Assembly: GCF_023333585.1 (NCBI RefSeq)
Contig: NZ_JAIQZN010000020.1
Coordinates: forward strand, 1 to 56,552
Direction: 5' to 3'
Length of the DNA stretch: 56,552 nt
DNA from: Argonema antarcticum A004/B2
GTDB lineage: Bacteria > Cyanobacteriota > Cyanobacteriia > Cyanobacteriales > Aerosakkonemataceae
This document shows, piece by piece, positions 17,649-25,741 of the stretch; positions within the stretch are counted from its first letter, which is position 1; every line of letters starts with the position of its first letter. The notes under the pieces were generated by a model. That model searched no databases. It was not told the origin of the DNA and saw nothing but the letters and a program-made list of their open reading frames with translations. A program made the translations under genes and the position numbers.

Positions 17649-18071
17649 ATGAAAGCGATAAAATTTGTTTTAATTGCAGTATTAGCAGTAACGGCGTTGG
17701 CTGGCTGTACGCAGCCAACGCCGCCACAAGCAGCACAACCAACTGCACAACCAACTTTACAACCTCAAAAAGTTCAATGGGTAGGTAAAACATTTCTTAT
17801 TGATTTTGGAGAACTAAAAATCAAGGCGCAATTTCCAGCAGCCAACAAGTATAAATGGGAGTATCTTACAGGTAACGAAAAAGGTAAAACCGGGTCAGAA
17901 ACAATACGCTCCGTAGAAATTCGCCCCAATGTTCATATAAATTCCTGGGTGGAAAAAGACGGGACAGCAATAGTCGAAGTGCTAGATTTGGAAAAAATGA
18001 CCGTGCTTGCCTACGGTGCTAAGGATAAAAAAATTAATGAGTACAAAGCAAAATTGAGTGAAATGAATTGA
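17649..18071 (+). CDS. Predicted lipoprotein with a MoaF/calycin-like domain
   Basis: 140 residues, ATG start. The N-terminus is a type II signal peptide with lipobox LAGC (Cys20), followed by a Pro/Gln/Thr linker (QPTPPQAAQPTAQPT). The rest (residues 45-140: FLIDFGELKIKAQF, SETIRSVEIRPNVHINSWVEKDGTAIVEVLDL) resembles small beta-barrel MoaF-like proteins; this match is from memory and moderate. The reading frame now ends LSEMN and TGA, and the TGA lies in the end of TnpB element 1. Joining the flanks without the element gives LSEMK followed by TAA, so the insertion changed only the last residue. Confidence 0.8.
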   Translation: MKAIKFVLIAVLAVTALAGCTQPTPPQAAQPTAQPTLQPQKVQWVGKTFLIDFGELKIKAQFPAANKYKWEYLTGNEKGKTGSETIRSVEIRPNVHINSWVEKDGTAIVEVLDLEKMTVLAYGAKDKKINEYKAKLSEMN

Positions 18072-19491
18072 CATCCTCCCGACGCTAATTCGGAGTACCA
18101 AATATAGCGCGGGACTCCAAAGATTGCTCTTTGGGCTTCCTCTTTCCACGAGTCGGCTTACTTAATTGAGTTGACCCAACTAAACAGAGGTCGTTCTCTC
18201 TAGAGGCGTTAATTCCCGTCTGCCCGACGGTATTTTCTAACATTTTATTTAAGATGGATAGCGCAATATTTAGAATATTAATAGCCGCGTTCCAATCTCG
18301 ATCTTGAATATGCCCACAATGATGGCATTGATGAGTTCTAGTACTTAAAGTTTTCTTAACTACCGTACCGCAATTAGAACAATCCTGCGATGTATAGTTC
18401 GGAGGAACAGCTACAACTGGTACTCCAAATACCTGACCGAAATATTCAAGCCATTGTCTAAACATCGACCAAGAAGCATCACTAATTGATTTAGCTAAAT
18501 GATGATTCTTTACCATGTTTTTTACCTGTAAGTCTTCAATGGCTACCAAATCACTAGACTGGATTACGCACCTTGCTAATTTTATAACAAAGTCTTTACG
18601 CTGCCTTTCAACTTTTAGGTGTTTCCTACCTAAGCGATTCTTGGCTTTATTTCTATTTTTTGACCCAATATTTTTTCGTGAAAGTTGGCGTTGCGCTCTC
18701 TTGAGTGCTTTTTCACCTTGACGTAAAAAGCGAGGGTTTTCTACTTGATTACCCTCTGAATCGGTGTAGAAATGGTTTAAACCAACATCTAGCCCTAACA
18801 TTCTACCTGTTAATTCATGAGTTTCTTTCCTTTCATGATTAAGGCAAAACTGGACATAATATCCATCAGAGCGACGAACGATCCTAACCCGTTTAATTTG
18901 GTCTATTTGGTAAAAATTTAAATCTCTACTTCCCCAAAGCTTGAAAGTGCCAGCACCGAATTTATCAGTAAATGTGATATACTTCCTGTCTTCTGAAAGC
19001 TTCCAACCACAGGTTTTGTATTCAACTGATGCTCTGGTCAGCGAACGCTTGAATTTCGGATCACCTTTTTTGCCTGGTACTTTCTGTTTGCAGTTATCAA
19101 AAAATCGAACTATAGCTGACCAAGCACGTTCAGCCATTGCCTGTCTTGCCATTGAGTTAAGTTTTTTAACCCAAGGAAATTCAGGATTGTCAGCCAGAAC
19201 TTTGCAATATTTGTTCAAGTCCATGCCGTTTACTCCTGGATTATCCATCCAGTATCGCAAAGCTTTATTGCGGACAAAAAGCCCAGTCCGCAACATCTCA
19301 TCAATGATGCGGTACTGGGTTTCTGTTCCTTTTAGCTTGGCTTCGTAAACTAACATTTTATAGAAAATGCAGATTACAATACAGTAGCATGATTTGTCCT
19401 CATTGGGTACATTGAGTACCCAATGAAGACCCACCTTTCATCCCAACACCAAGCAGAAGCTGCTATGGTGTGGGTCTGACTGGCGGGGTAG
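18068..19491 (-). mobile_element. IS200/IS605-type element, TnpB only, copy 1 (1424 bp)
   Basis: Comparison with copy 2 (29375-30798) defines the ends. On the element strand it starts CTACCCC directly after a TTTAT target and ends GGATGTCAA. Both copies are exactly 1424 bp. Terminal hairpins are visible (ACACCA with AGCAG / CTGCT near the left end; GGAGT...ACTCC near the right end). No target duplication and no tnpA, as expected for non-autonomous IS605-type elements. Removing it leaves the lipoprotein and nurA-like stop codons 3 bp apart. Confidence 0.88.
18085..19356 (-). CDS. tnpB: RNA-guided endonuclease TnpB, copy 1
   Basis: 423 residues from ATG 19356 (MLVYEAKLKGTETQYRII), the same start as copy 2; the frame runs 26 codons further upstream, but that part is not shared. 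TnpB is the OmegaRNA-guided nuclease ancestor of Cas12. RuvC residues: Asp190 in GLDVGLNHF, Glu274 in AIEDLQ, Asp354 in DRDWNAA. A zinc finger lies between (CSNCG ... CHHCG, 326-347). All key residues are intact. About 90% identical by eye to copy 2. The 3' end of the gene overlaps the element's right end, where the guide RNA is expected to be made. Confidence 0.93.
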   Translation of the reverse strand: MLVYEAKLKGTETQYRIIDEMLRTGLFVRNKALRYWMDNPGVNGMDLNKYCKVLADNPEFPWVKKLNSMARQAMAERAWSAIVRFFDNCKQKVPGKKGDPKFKRSLTRASVEYKTCGWKLSEDRKYITFTDKFGAGTFKLWGSRDLNFYQIDQIKRVRIVRRSDGYYVQFCLNHERKETHELTGRMLGLDVGLNHFYTDSEGNQVENPRFLRQGEKALKRAQRQLSRKNIGSKNRNKAKNRLGRKHLKVERQRKDFVIKLARCVIQSSDLVAIEDLQVKNMVKNHHLAKSISDASWSMFRQWLEYFGQVFGVPVVAVPPNYTSQDCSNCGTVVKKTLSTRTHQCHHCGHIQDRDWNAAINILNIALSILNKMLENTVGQTGINASRENDLCLVGSTQLSKPTRGKRKPKEQSLESRAIFGTPN

Positions 19492-19497
19492 ATAAAT

Positions 19498-20748
19498 TTA
19501 AGCGATACTACCACGCTTGCGGGTTTCTTTGTAAGATGTTCCCACATTTCTTAACCCTGCTCTAATCATTTGTTGTTCGAGAAGGGCAAAGAAACGAGCG
19601 CGATCGGCCCCTTTTACCACTGCCTGATTGTGTGCTTCAGCAAGAACTACTGGGTAACCATAACCTTTCTGAATTTGCGCTAACATCAAACCAAGAGATA
19701 AATCCAGCAATGCCGAATTTTCTGCCACCCACGCCGGAATTTCAATTCGGGCAATTTCGCTGCCTACGTGGACATAGCAGAAATAGATTTTCTGGGCATC
19801 GTCGTAGAAATTTAGAATTTTATTAGTACTGCGCCATAGAGTACTGCGTTGTCCGGGTTTCAAACGAGATGCCCAAAGCGCTGTATCCCGCAAAGGATCG
19901 AAAACTTGACAAGGCGTTTTCTCTAAGTTGTCGCAATGGACGACGCAGTTGGGCGTAGAGTAGGTACAAGCTTGTAAGCGCAGAAAATTGAGGGATTCGC
20001 TGCTGCGAGAGGCGCTGATGTAGCCTAGCAGGGGAATGCCAGCTAAGCGCATTTGTGACCAACCTTCCATAATTGGAGGTATGAGGCGATCGCACGCATC
20101 AGATGGTAGCTGATCTAAAAACCAATAGAGTAAAGAACCATCCACCATTGCCAAAGTAGGGACTGCCAATTTTGGATTGGAAAGTTCGGATGTGGGACGA
20201 TCTGGTTTCTGGTTTTCTAACTCCTGACTATCTACTTGACTTTCTGCCCAACTGGTAGATAATTCTGCCAAAACAACTGCTTCGGAAACAGTGCGCCGAT
20301 AACCCATCCATTCCTCAGTGCGAATACCCCATTGGCGAGAAACATACAGATCTTCAGGGCGATAAAAAACTTCTGGTAGACTATCCAATAAAGGATGGCG
20401 TCCTTGTCCGTAGTGCAACACCACCCGACCTATATTTAGGAGATAGCAATAGGCAATTTCGTGGTGACTGGGGGCAATTTGGGAACCATCAGTGGCGATG
20501 ACGGTATGAGCTTTTGGAGGAACTGGAATGTCAATGCAGGTATCTAATGGCTCAACTGGTACGGGAGGGGCAAATATGAAGCGATCGCGCCATTGCTCTA
20601 TTTTATCCTCCAATTCTGCCTGTCTGCCATGAGCCTCTTCCAGCAATTTCTGAGCCACTTCCAACCTTTGGCGACTCGCCGCCGCCTCTAAGGTTAGGTG
20701 TTGGCTCAAACCTTGCATTTGTCGCGCTAATTTTGTTAGGTCAAGCAT
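19498..20748 (-). CDS. NurA domain-containing nuclease-like protein
   Basis: 416 residues, ATG start. The NurA fold (5'-3' nuclease that works with HerA in archaea) is suggested by two Asp motifs: VIATDGSQIAPS near residue 87 and LAMVDGSLLYWFLDQL near 205. A coiled-coil N-terminus (SRQRLEVAQKLLEEAHGRQAELEDKIEQW) precedes it. Cyanobacterial proteins of this type are usually annotated DNA double-strand break repair nuclease NurA. No HerA partner is in the window. The stop codon is 7 bp from the TnpB element. Segment 19561-19606 has a near-identical antisense copy at 17284-17329. Confidence 0.82.
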   Translation of the reverse strand: MLDLTKLARQMQGLSQHLTLEAAASRQRLEVAQKLLEEAHGRQAELEDKIEQWRDRFIFAPPVPVEPLDTCIDIPVPPKAHTVIATDGSQIAPSHHEIAYCYLLNIGRVVLHYGQGRHPLLDSLPEVFYRPEDLYVSRQWGIRTEEWMGYRRTVSEAVVLAELSTSWAESQVDSQELENQKPDRPTSELSNPKLAVPTLAMVDGSLLYWFLDQLPSDACDRLIPPIMEGWSQMRLAGIPLLGYISASRSSESLNFLRLQACTYSTPNCVVHCDNLEKTPCQVFDPLRDTALWASRLKPGQRSTLWRSTNKILNFYDDAQKIYFCYVHVGSEIARIEIPAWVAENSALLDLSLGLMLAQIQKGYGYPVVLAEAHNQAVVKGADRARFFALLEQQMIRAGLRNVGTSYKETRKRGSIA

Positions 20749-21235
20749 AATGTTTAATTTTTATATAAATTTTTACGCCCTAACACACCATTTTGACCTA
20801 TTTTAGATTGGACTTATTGCAAAAGTACGAAATCTAGGATTTTTTTTACCACAGATGAAGAGGGATGAACACAGATGAACACAGATGGATTTAATGATAA
20901 GCTGCTACGCATTTAATTTGTATGTTTAGCGGGAGTGGGAGAGTGGGGGAGTGGGGGAGTGGGAGAGGAATTGAAGGTTTGATTGCCGGATTAGAAATAT
21001 CCGAATTAGATGCGTGTTAGCTTATATCTTTAAATTTGGCAAGAATTTATTAAAGAATTGTCGATTTTAGATTTTTTTCTGGCCTAAAAATTCGGCTTCT
21101 CATATCTGCATTTATCTGCGTACCCGGCGGGAAGGCTGCGCCTACATCACTATTCATCTGAGGTAAAAAATTAACCAACCATAACAATAGAGAATTTGAG
21201 GATATCAAGTAAAGTCGATCGCAGAACCCTTAATT
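20749..21235. other. 487-bp intergenic region made of dispersed repeats
   Basis: No gene seen. It contains the filler ACAGATGAACACAGATGG (about 20853-20890), a GGGAGTGGGAGAGTGGGGG array (20930-20970), and an imperfect inverted repeat of about 22 bp that flanks the array (AAGCTGCTACGCATTTAATT at 20898 and its inverse AATTAGATGCGTGTTAGCTT near 21004), so the array is the loop of a fold-back repeat. The filler GGCGGGAAGGCTGCGCCTAC is near 21126. Confidence 0.65.
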
Positions 21236-22018
21236 TTAAGGCCAATCCGAGAAATCCTCAGCAAACTGGGAGAGGGATAATAGCTTAATCCTTGTATCTT
21301 GGCGAACAGATTCGTGCTGTGCTGGCGTGTTATATCCCCAATCAGCGAGATAGAGCCTCACAGCATCCAAGTCTGACTGCTTTTGTACCGATCGCAAAGT
21401 TTTTAACCGATCTTCCACAAACCAGATGACTGGCGGTTCAGCTGAGGTTGCGATCGATTCTCGTAAAATCTCAGACTTAGGACGCTGCGACTCTTTACCC
21501 AATATAGAACCTTCCGCCATCTCGATATTTTGTTGCTGCAATAACTGCCGCACAAACCGTCCCTCTTTCGTGGTGATAATCCTCAGTTGTACGGGACTGG
21601 CGATTAGCTGTTGCAATCGTTCCACAATGCCGGGATAGAAGCGATGCAGACTCAGCCATTCGCTTAAATCGCTGGCAATCCACTCATCCCTAATATTATC
21701 TAGCTTTCTACCAATATCCGCCGCCACAAGACCTTCTTCGAGAAGGATTTGCTGCGCGATCGCCACCCAGTCCTGCCAAATCTTTTCCTCATCAATCCGC
21801 ACCAGCAAGGCACGTAGCAGCACAGGCATCTCCCAGCCTACCTCAATCACTGGTCGCAGCCGATAGAATCTTGGTGCTAAGTCCTCCGGCGGCGTCAAAC
21901 TCGTAGGCGACCATACTTGGCAGTAAGTACGCCAAGCTGTCTCAAAATACTCGAGCAGCCCATCACATATCACACCATCAAAGTCAAGAGCTAGAATGTT
22001 GGGATTAATTATAGACAT
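21236..22018 (-). CDS. HAD family hydrolase
   Basis: 260 residues. HAD motif I is ILALDFDGVICDG at the very N-terminus (nucleophile Asp12 and Asp14), motif II is RIITTKEGRF (Thr, near 147), the conserved Lys is in LGKESQRPKSEIL (near 180) and the motif IV-like acid pair is VIWFVEDRLKTL (near 200). An all-helical cap lies between. Probably a phosphatase; the substrate is unknown. The start ATG 22018 has no Shine-Dalgarno and is only 12 nt from the 3' end of tRNA-Gln on the same strand. Confidence 0.88.
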   Translation of the reverse strand: MSIINPNILALDFDGVICDGLLEYFETAWRTYCQVWSPTSLTPPEDLAPRFYRLRPVIEVGWEMPVLLRALLVRIDEEKIWQDWVAIAQQILLEEGLVAADIGRKLDNIRDEWIASDLSEWLSLHRFYPGIVERLQQLIASPVQLRIITTKEGRFVRQLLQQQNIEMAEGSILGKESQRPKSEILRESIATSAEPPVIWFVEDRLKTLRSVQKQSDLDAVRLYLADWGYNTPAQHESVRQDTRIKLLSLSQFAEDFSDWP

Positions 22019-22030
22019 AATACCGACTAA

Positions 22031-22102
22031 CTGGGGTGCAAGGATTCGAACCTCGGAATGGCTGGACCAAAACCAGCTGCCTTACCACTTGGCGACACCC
22101 CA
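22031..22102 (-). tRNA. tRNA-Gln (anticodon TTG)
   Basis: The minus strand folds into a full cloverleaf: acceptor TGGGGTG / CACCCCA with discriminator G, D arm GCC-AAGTGGTAA-GGC, anticodon arm GCTGG-TTTTGGT-CCAGC with anticodon TTG, and T arm CGAGG-TTCGAAT-CCTTG. U1-A72 and G73 fit glutamine identity. No CCA is encoded. Confidence 0.95.
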
Positions 22103-22462
22103 TTGCTTTCTCCTTAATTATAGTAACAGATAGGTATCGCAGTTTGTCAAGTATTTTATTTAGGGAAATGCAAACTGGCATGAAATCCTTGGCTAGCAAC
22201 TGAAAGCGGCCCAATATCAGTCACGACTTGTGGCTCTTCGTTGTTAATGCGTCTCATTTAACTTTTCCGCCGTAAGTCCCCCACTATAACGGTACTCCGT
22301 TTAGTGGTGGGATATAAGGCGGGCAATGACGAATTGACCAACGACCGATATTGAGCGCAGTTCAATCAGAAATGTTGGTCGATGAGGAATTGCCATTTCT
22401 GAAGTAGTTTTACCGCTAAATATATATTGTGATACAATACTGTAACCAGGGGGTGATATTGA
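22103..22462. other. Intergenic region upstream of TnpB gene 3
   Basis: Holds a bulged hairpin at 22281-22307 (CCACTA-t-AACGG-TACT-CCGTT-TAGTGG) that matches in shape the hairpin behind the TnpB gene at 23662-23690, a short inverted repeat around GGTCGATG/CAACGACC, and an AT-rich promoter-like stretch (AAATATATATTGTGATACAAT, about 22420-22440). No gene. Confidence 0.6.
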
Positions 22463-23700
22463 GTGCTACACAAAGCAGTGCAAGTCCGTTTATACCCATC
22501 CATTGAGCAGCAAACACTATTGGCGCAGACATTTGGATGCTCTCGCTGGTGGTGGAACCATGCTTTAAACAAGTCAATTGAAACCTACAAGGAGACAGGT
22601 AAAGGGCTTGGACGTTCAGCACTCAATGCACTTTTACCCGCACTCAAAAAGGCAGAAGATACGAAGTGGTTAGCTGAGTGTTATAGCCAAGTATTGCAAG
22701 CTACTACACTTAACTTAACAACGGCTTACAAAAACTTTTTTGAAGGTAGGGCGAGGTTTCCTCGGTTCAAATCTAAGCATGGTAAGCAGTCAATTCAGTA
22801 TCCTCAAAACGTCAAGATTGTAGATGGTAATGTCAAACTACCAGGTAATATCGGGATAGTCAAAGCCAAGATACATCGACCGATTGAGGGAAAAATAAAG
22901 GCTGTTACCGTGAGTAGAACCCCGTCAGGGAAATACTTTGCATCTATTCTAACTGAAGTAGAAGGCGGCATTCCAACTACGACAGAAGGAAAGATTTACG
23001 GTATCGATCTAGGGATAAAACACTTTGCTGTCGTAACCGATGGTGAGAAAGTGTCTAAATACGATAATCCTAAACATCTTGCCAAGCATGAAAAGAATCT
23101 CAAGCGTAAGCAACAAAAATTAGCCCGTAAGCAGAAGGGGAGTAATTCACGAAATAGATACAAGAAAGTTGTTGCCAAAGTGTACGAGAGAGTTAGTAAC
23201 TCACGGCAAGATTTTCTGCATAAACTTAGTTACAAGTTAGTCAGCGATAGCCAAGCTGTCATAGTAGAAAATCTTCATGTCAAGGGCATGGTTCGTAATC
23301 ACAATTTGGCAAAAGCAATATCTGATTGTGGATGGGGAATGTTTATCAACTTCTTAGCGTATAAGTTAGAACGCAAGGGCGCAAGGTTGATTGAAGTAGA
23401 CAGATGGTTCCCTAGTTCCAAACTCTGCTCGAATTGTTTCTATCAGATTGGTGAGATGCCGTTAGATATAAGGGAGTGGACTTGCCCTCAGTGCTGCACT
23501 CACCATGACAGAGATGGGAACGCGGCAAACAATATTCGAGCAGAAGGGATCAGAATGCTCGCATGCGGATGGTTCAGCCGTCTCTGCTGTAGGAGGGGAA
23601 GTAAGACCAAAGCTTGGGCGAAAGTCTAAACTGAGGCATTTCCCTATGATTACAGAAGCTCCCGCTATAATCGGTACTCCGATTTAGCGGTGAGTAGTTC
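22275..23700 (+). mobile_element. IS605/IS1341-type element with TnpB only (ends approximate)
   Basis: The TnpB gene is flanked by two related hairpins: 22281-22307 upstream and 23662-23690 downstream. Both have a bulged T, a TACT loop, and stem pairs that differ in a compensatory way (CCACTA/TAGTGG versus CCGCTA/TAGCGG). The downstream hairpin is followed by TGAGTAGTTCAC, typical of TnpB element right ends in cyanobacteria. No tnpA. With a single copy in the window the exact ends cannot be set. Confidence 0.55.
22463..23629 (+). CDS. tnpB: RNA-guided endonuclease TnpB, different subfamily
   Basis: 388 residues, GTG start behind AGGGGG. N-terminal OrfB helix-turn-helix (VQVRLYPSIEQQTLLAQTFGCSRWWWN). 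RuvC residues: Asp182 in YGIDLGIKHFAV, Glu269 in VIVENLHVKGM, Asp351 in HDRDGNAANN; zinc finger CSNC ... CPQC (322-344). All are intact. It is only distantly similar to the two copies of the 1424-bp element, so a separate lineage. The last 25 residues (CGWFSRLCCRRGSKTKAWAKV) overlap the predicted guide-RNA region. Confidence 0.93.
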   Translation: MLHKAVQVRLYPSIEQQTLLAQTFGCSRWWWNHALNKSIETYKETGKGLGRSALNALLPALKKAEDTKWLAECYSQVLQATTLNLTTAYKNFFEGRARFPRFKSKHGKQSIQYPQNVKIVDGNVKLPGNIGIVKAKIHRPIEGKIKAVTVSRTPSGKYFASILTEVEGGIPTTTEGKIYGIDLGIKHFAVVTDGEKVSKYDNPKHLAKHEKNLKRKQQKLARKQKGSNSRNRYKKVVAKVYERVSNSRQDFLHKLSYKLVSDSQAVIVENLHVKGMVRNHNLAKAISDCGWGMFINFLAYKLERKGARLIEVDRWFPSSKLCSNCFYQIGEMPLDIREWTCPQCCTHHDRDGNAANNIRAEGIRMLACGWFSRLCCRRGSKTKAWAKV

Positions 23701-23727
23701 ACATCATCTCGTATGTCAGTAGCGAAT

Positions 23728-23766
23728 AAAAAACCCCCACCATATCTTAGTTTGGTGGGGGAAAAC
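23728..23766 (-). terminator. Intrinsic terminator of the ycf45-like gene
   Basis: On the minus strand CCCCCACCA-10-TGGTGGGGG is followed by TTTTTTATT, a classical rho-independent terminator. It begins 9 bp past the stop codon. Confidence 0.9.
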
Positions 23767-23770
23767 GTTA

Positions 23771-25648
23771 CTAGGCTGGATAAATCCGCAGCCGCCGATT
23801 AGGCTCATCGCCAAAACTGGTCGATCGCAAGCGGTAATGCTCGACTAACTCGTGTTGCATCTTCCGCACAGTAGCAGCACGAGGCAACAACTCCACTGGC
23901 TGTCCCTTTGGAATCACAATTTGCTCCACAGCAAGTCTGGCTTCTTCCAGAGCTTCCAGCTCGTCTTCAGAGCCGCTTTGGGTAAACAACCTCAAATCGG
24001 CACTTTCTGGCAAACCAGTATCATCTATGTTCAACATTCGTTGTAGAGCATGAGTAATCTGGGGAATAGTGCTGTCCTTAATCGTGTGGATCGGAACGTG
24101 ATGAGCTTTGGCAACGTGCCGTAACTTAGAATGGTTTTTTACGTGCGACCTGAGCGCCAAAACCGCATCGGCACTATCGAGATCCTTCGTCAGCACCATC
24201 GGCAAATTCAGCAAGCGAACTACCTGCTCCAGTTGATGACGACTAACGCCGTAGGGATAGACGTGCAGTGGCAAATCTTCGCCATTTGGGCCTGATTTGT
24301 TGGCATCGCTATCAAACAACATCGGCTGCTGGAAAGAGGCATTCAGCAATTGCTCAAAACTCTTCTCTTCAGAAGAACGCTCTGTTTCTGGTTTTGCAGG
24401 TAACGGCATCATCTGTCCAGAGGCTCGCCAGCCACTCGATCGCGCATTCGCTCCTGTGATGGTTGTTGTCCCTAGCGTCGGTGTACTGGGTGATTCCCGT
24501 GTAATCTTGACCTCGCCAGTTTCGCTAACCGTCCTAACTTGAGGATTCGGCTGGCGTCCTCGCAGCAGGTTATCTACCGTGTCAGCAGTGTTCTCGTGTA
24601 TCACCCAGCGCTGCCGTTCCAGCATTTCCACCGCAATTTCAAATGTCGGCGGCGCTTTGCGCTCCAACACTGTTTTTTGAGAGCCCCGGCGGCGAGCCTC
24701 TTCATCTCCCAGCGTTACAGCCTGAATACCGCCAACCAAATCAGACAGAGTTGGATTTTTAATCAAGTTTTCAATCTGATTGCCGTGAGCGGTGCCAACC
24801 AACTGGACGCCCCGTTCCGCAATGGTTCGAGCGGCTAAAGCTTCCAGTTCCGTACCGATTTCATCAATAACGATGACTTCTGGCATATGGTTTTCCACTG
24901 CCTCAATCATCACCTGATGCTGAAGTTCGGGACGCGCAACTTGCATCCTTCTGGCCCGACCGATCGCGGGGTGAGGAACGTCTCCATCACCGGCAATTTC
25001 ATTAGAAGTGTCGATAATGACAACCCGCTTATCGAGTTCATCCGCTAAAACGCGGGCGATTTCTCGTAAAGCGGTTGTTTTACCAACACCAGGACGCCCC
25101 AGCATCAGAATAGATTTTCCAGTCTCTACCAAGTCGCGGATCATGCCGATCGTGCCAAAGACAGCCCGCCCAACGCGACAGGTTAAGCCAATAATTTCCC
25201 CGCTGCGATTGCGGATGCCGCTGATCCGGTGTAGGGTTTGCTCAATGCCAGCGCGGTTATCACCGCTAAAATGTCCTACCCGTTGTATGCAATAATTCAG
25301 GTCTTCTCCCGAAATAGGCAAATCTGATAAGTATTCGGCTTTGCCTGGGAAGCGGGCTTCTGGGCGTCGGCCCAAATCCATCACTACTTCAACTAAACTG
25401 TTCCGGGAGGGGTGATTCTCCAAGATCTGTCGAAGTTCTTGGGGCAAAATTTCCAGCAATTTATTCAGATCGTCTGTAATCTGCATTCTTCCTACGGCGA
25501 CGTTTTTGACATTAGCTTGCGATTCAGGGTTGTCCTGTTTCTCGTCATGAGTCTTACCGTTAGGATTTTTCATCATGTTTGGGGTAAACAAGTGGTGAGT
25601 TGAAGGATCGATAGGTGAAGCAAAACTTTGTGAGGCAGGTTTAACCAA
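23771..25648 (-). CDS. ycf45: Ycf45-type AAA ATPase with C-terminal R3H domain
   Basis: 625 residues. The N-terminal half is a SpoIIIAA-like ring ATPase: Walker A MLGRPGVGKTT (near 183), DTSNEIAGDGDVPHPAIGRARRM and Walker B EVIVIDEIGTELEA (near 260). A variable linker (about 380-450) leads to a C-terminal single-strand nucleic-acid-binding part ending in an R3H-like motif (RKMQHELVEHYRLRSTSFGDEPNRRL). Ycf45 is conserved in cyanobacteria and some plastids; function unknown. The frame starts at TTG 25648, but ATG 25576 (MMKNPNGK) is a likely alternative; neither has a clear Shine-Dalgarno. A terminator follows. Confidence 0.9.
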   Translation of the reverse strand: MVKPASQSFASPIDPSTHHLFTPNMMKNPNGKTHDEKQDNPESQANVKNVAVGRMQITDDLNKLLEILPQELRQILENHPSRNSLVEVVMDLGRRPEARFPGKAEYLSDLPISGEDLNYCIQRVGHFSGDNRAGIEQTLHRISGIRNRSGEIIGLTCRVGRAVFGTIGMIRDLVETGKSILMLGRPGVGKTTALREIARVLADELDKRVVIIDTSNEIAGDGDVPHPAIGRARRMQVARPELQHQVMIEAVENHMPEVIVIDEIGTELEALAARTIAERGVQLVGTAHGNQIENLIKNPTLSDLVGGIQAVTLGDEEARRRGSQKTVLERKAPPTFEIAVEMLERQRWVIHENTADTVDNLLRGRQPNPQVRTVSETGEVKITRESPSTPTLGTTTITGANARSSGWRASGQMMPLPAKPETERSSEEKSFEQLLNASFQQPMLFDSDANKSGPNGEDLPLHVYPYGVSRHQLEQVVRLLNLPMVLTKDLDSADAVLALRSHVKNHSKLRHVAKAHHVPIHTIKDSTIPQITHALQRMLNIDDTGLPESADLRLFTQSGSEDELEALEEARLAVEQIVIPKGQPVELLPRAATVRKMQHELVEHYRLRSTSFGDEPNRRLRIYPA

Positions 25649-25741
25649 ATTGTCTCTTATTCCACAACTAAGTGGGTAAACCTACAGAGGCAAGTAAGAA
25701 AAGTATTTGGTACGAGATGAGTGAAATCTTTCATAATACAT

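Noticed and set aside
19357-19434. Extra 26 residues at the N-terminus of TnpB copy 1
   Set aside because: Copy 2 cannot be extended in the same way, and both proteins align from MLVYEAK.
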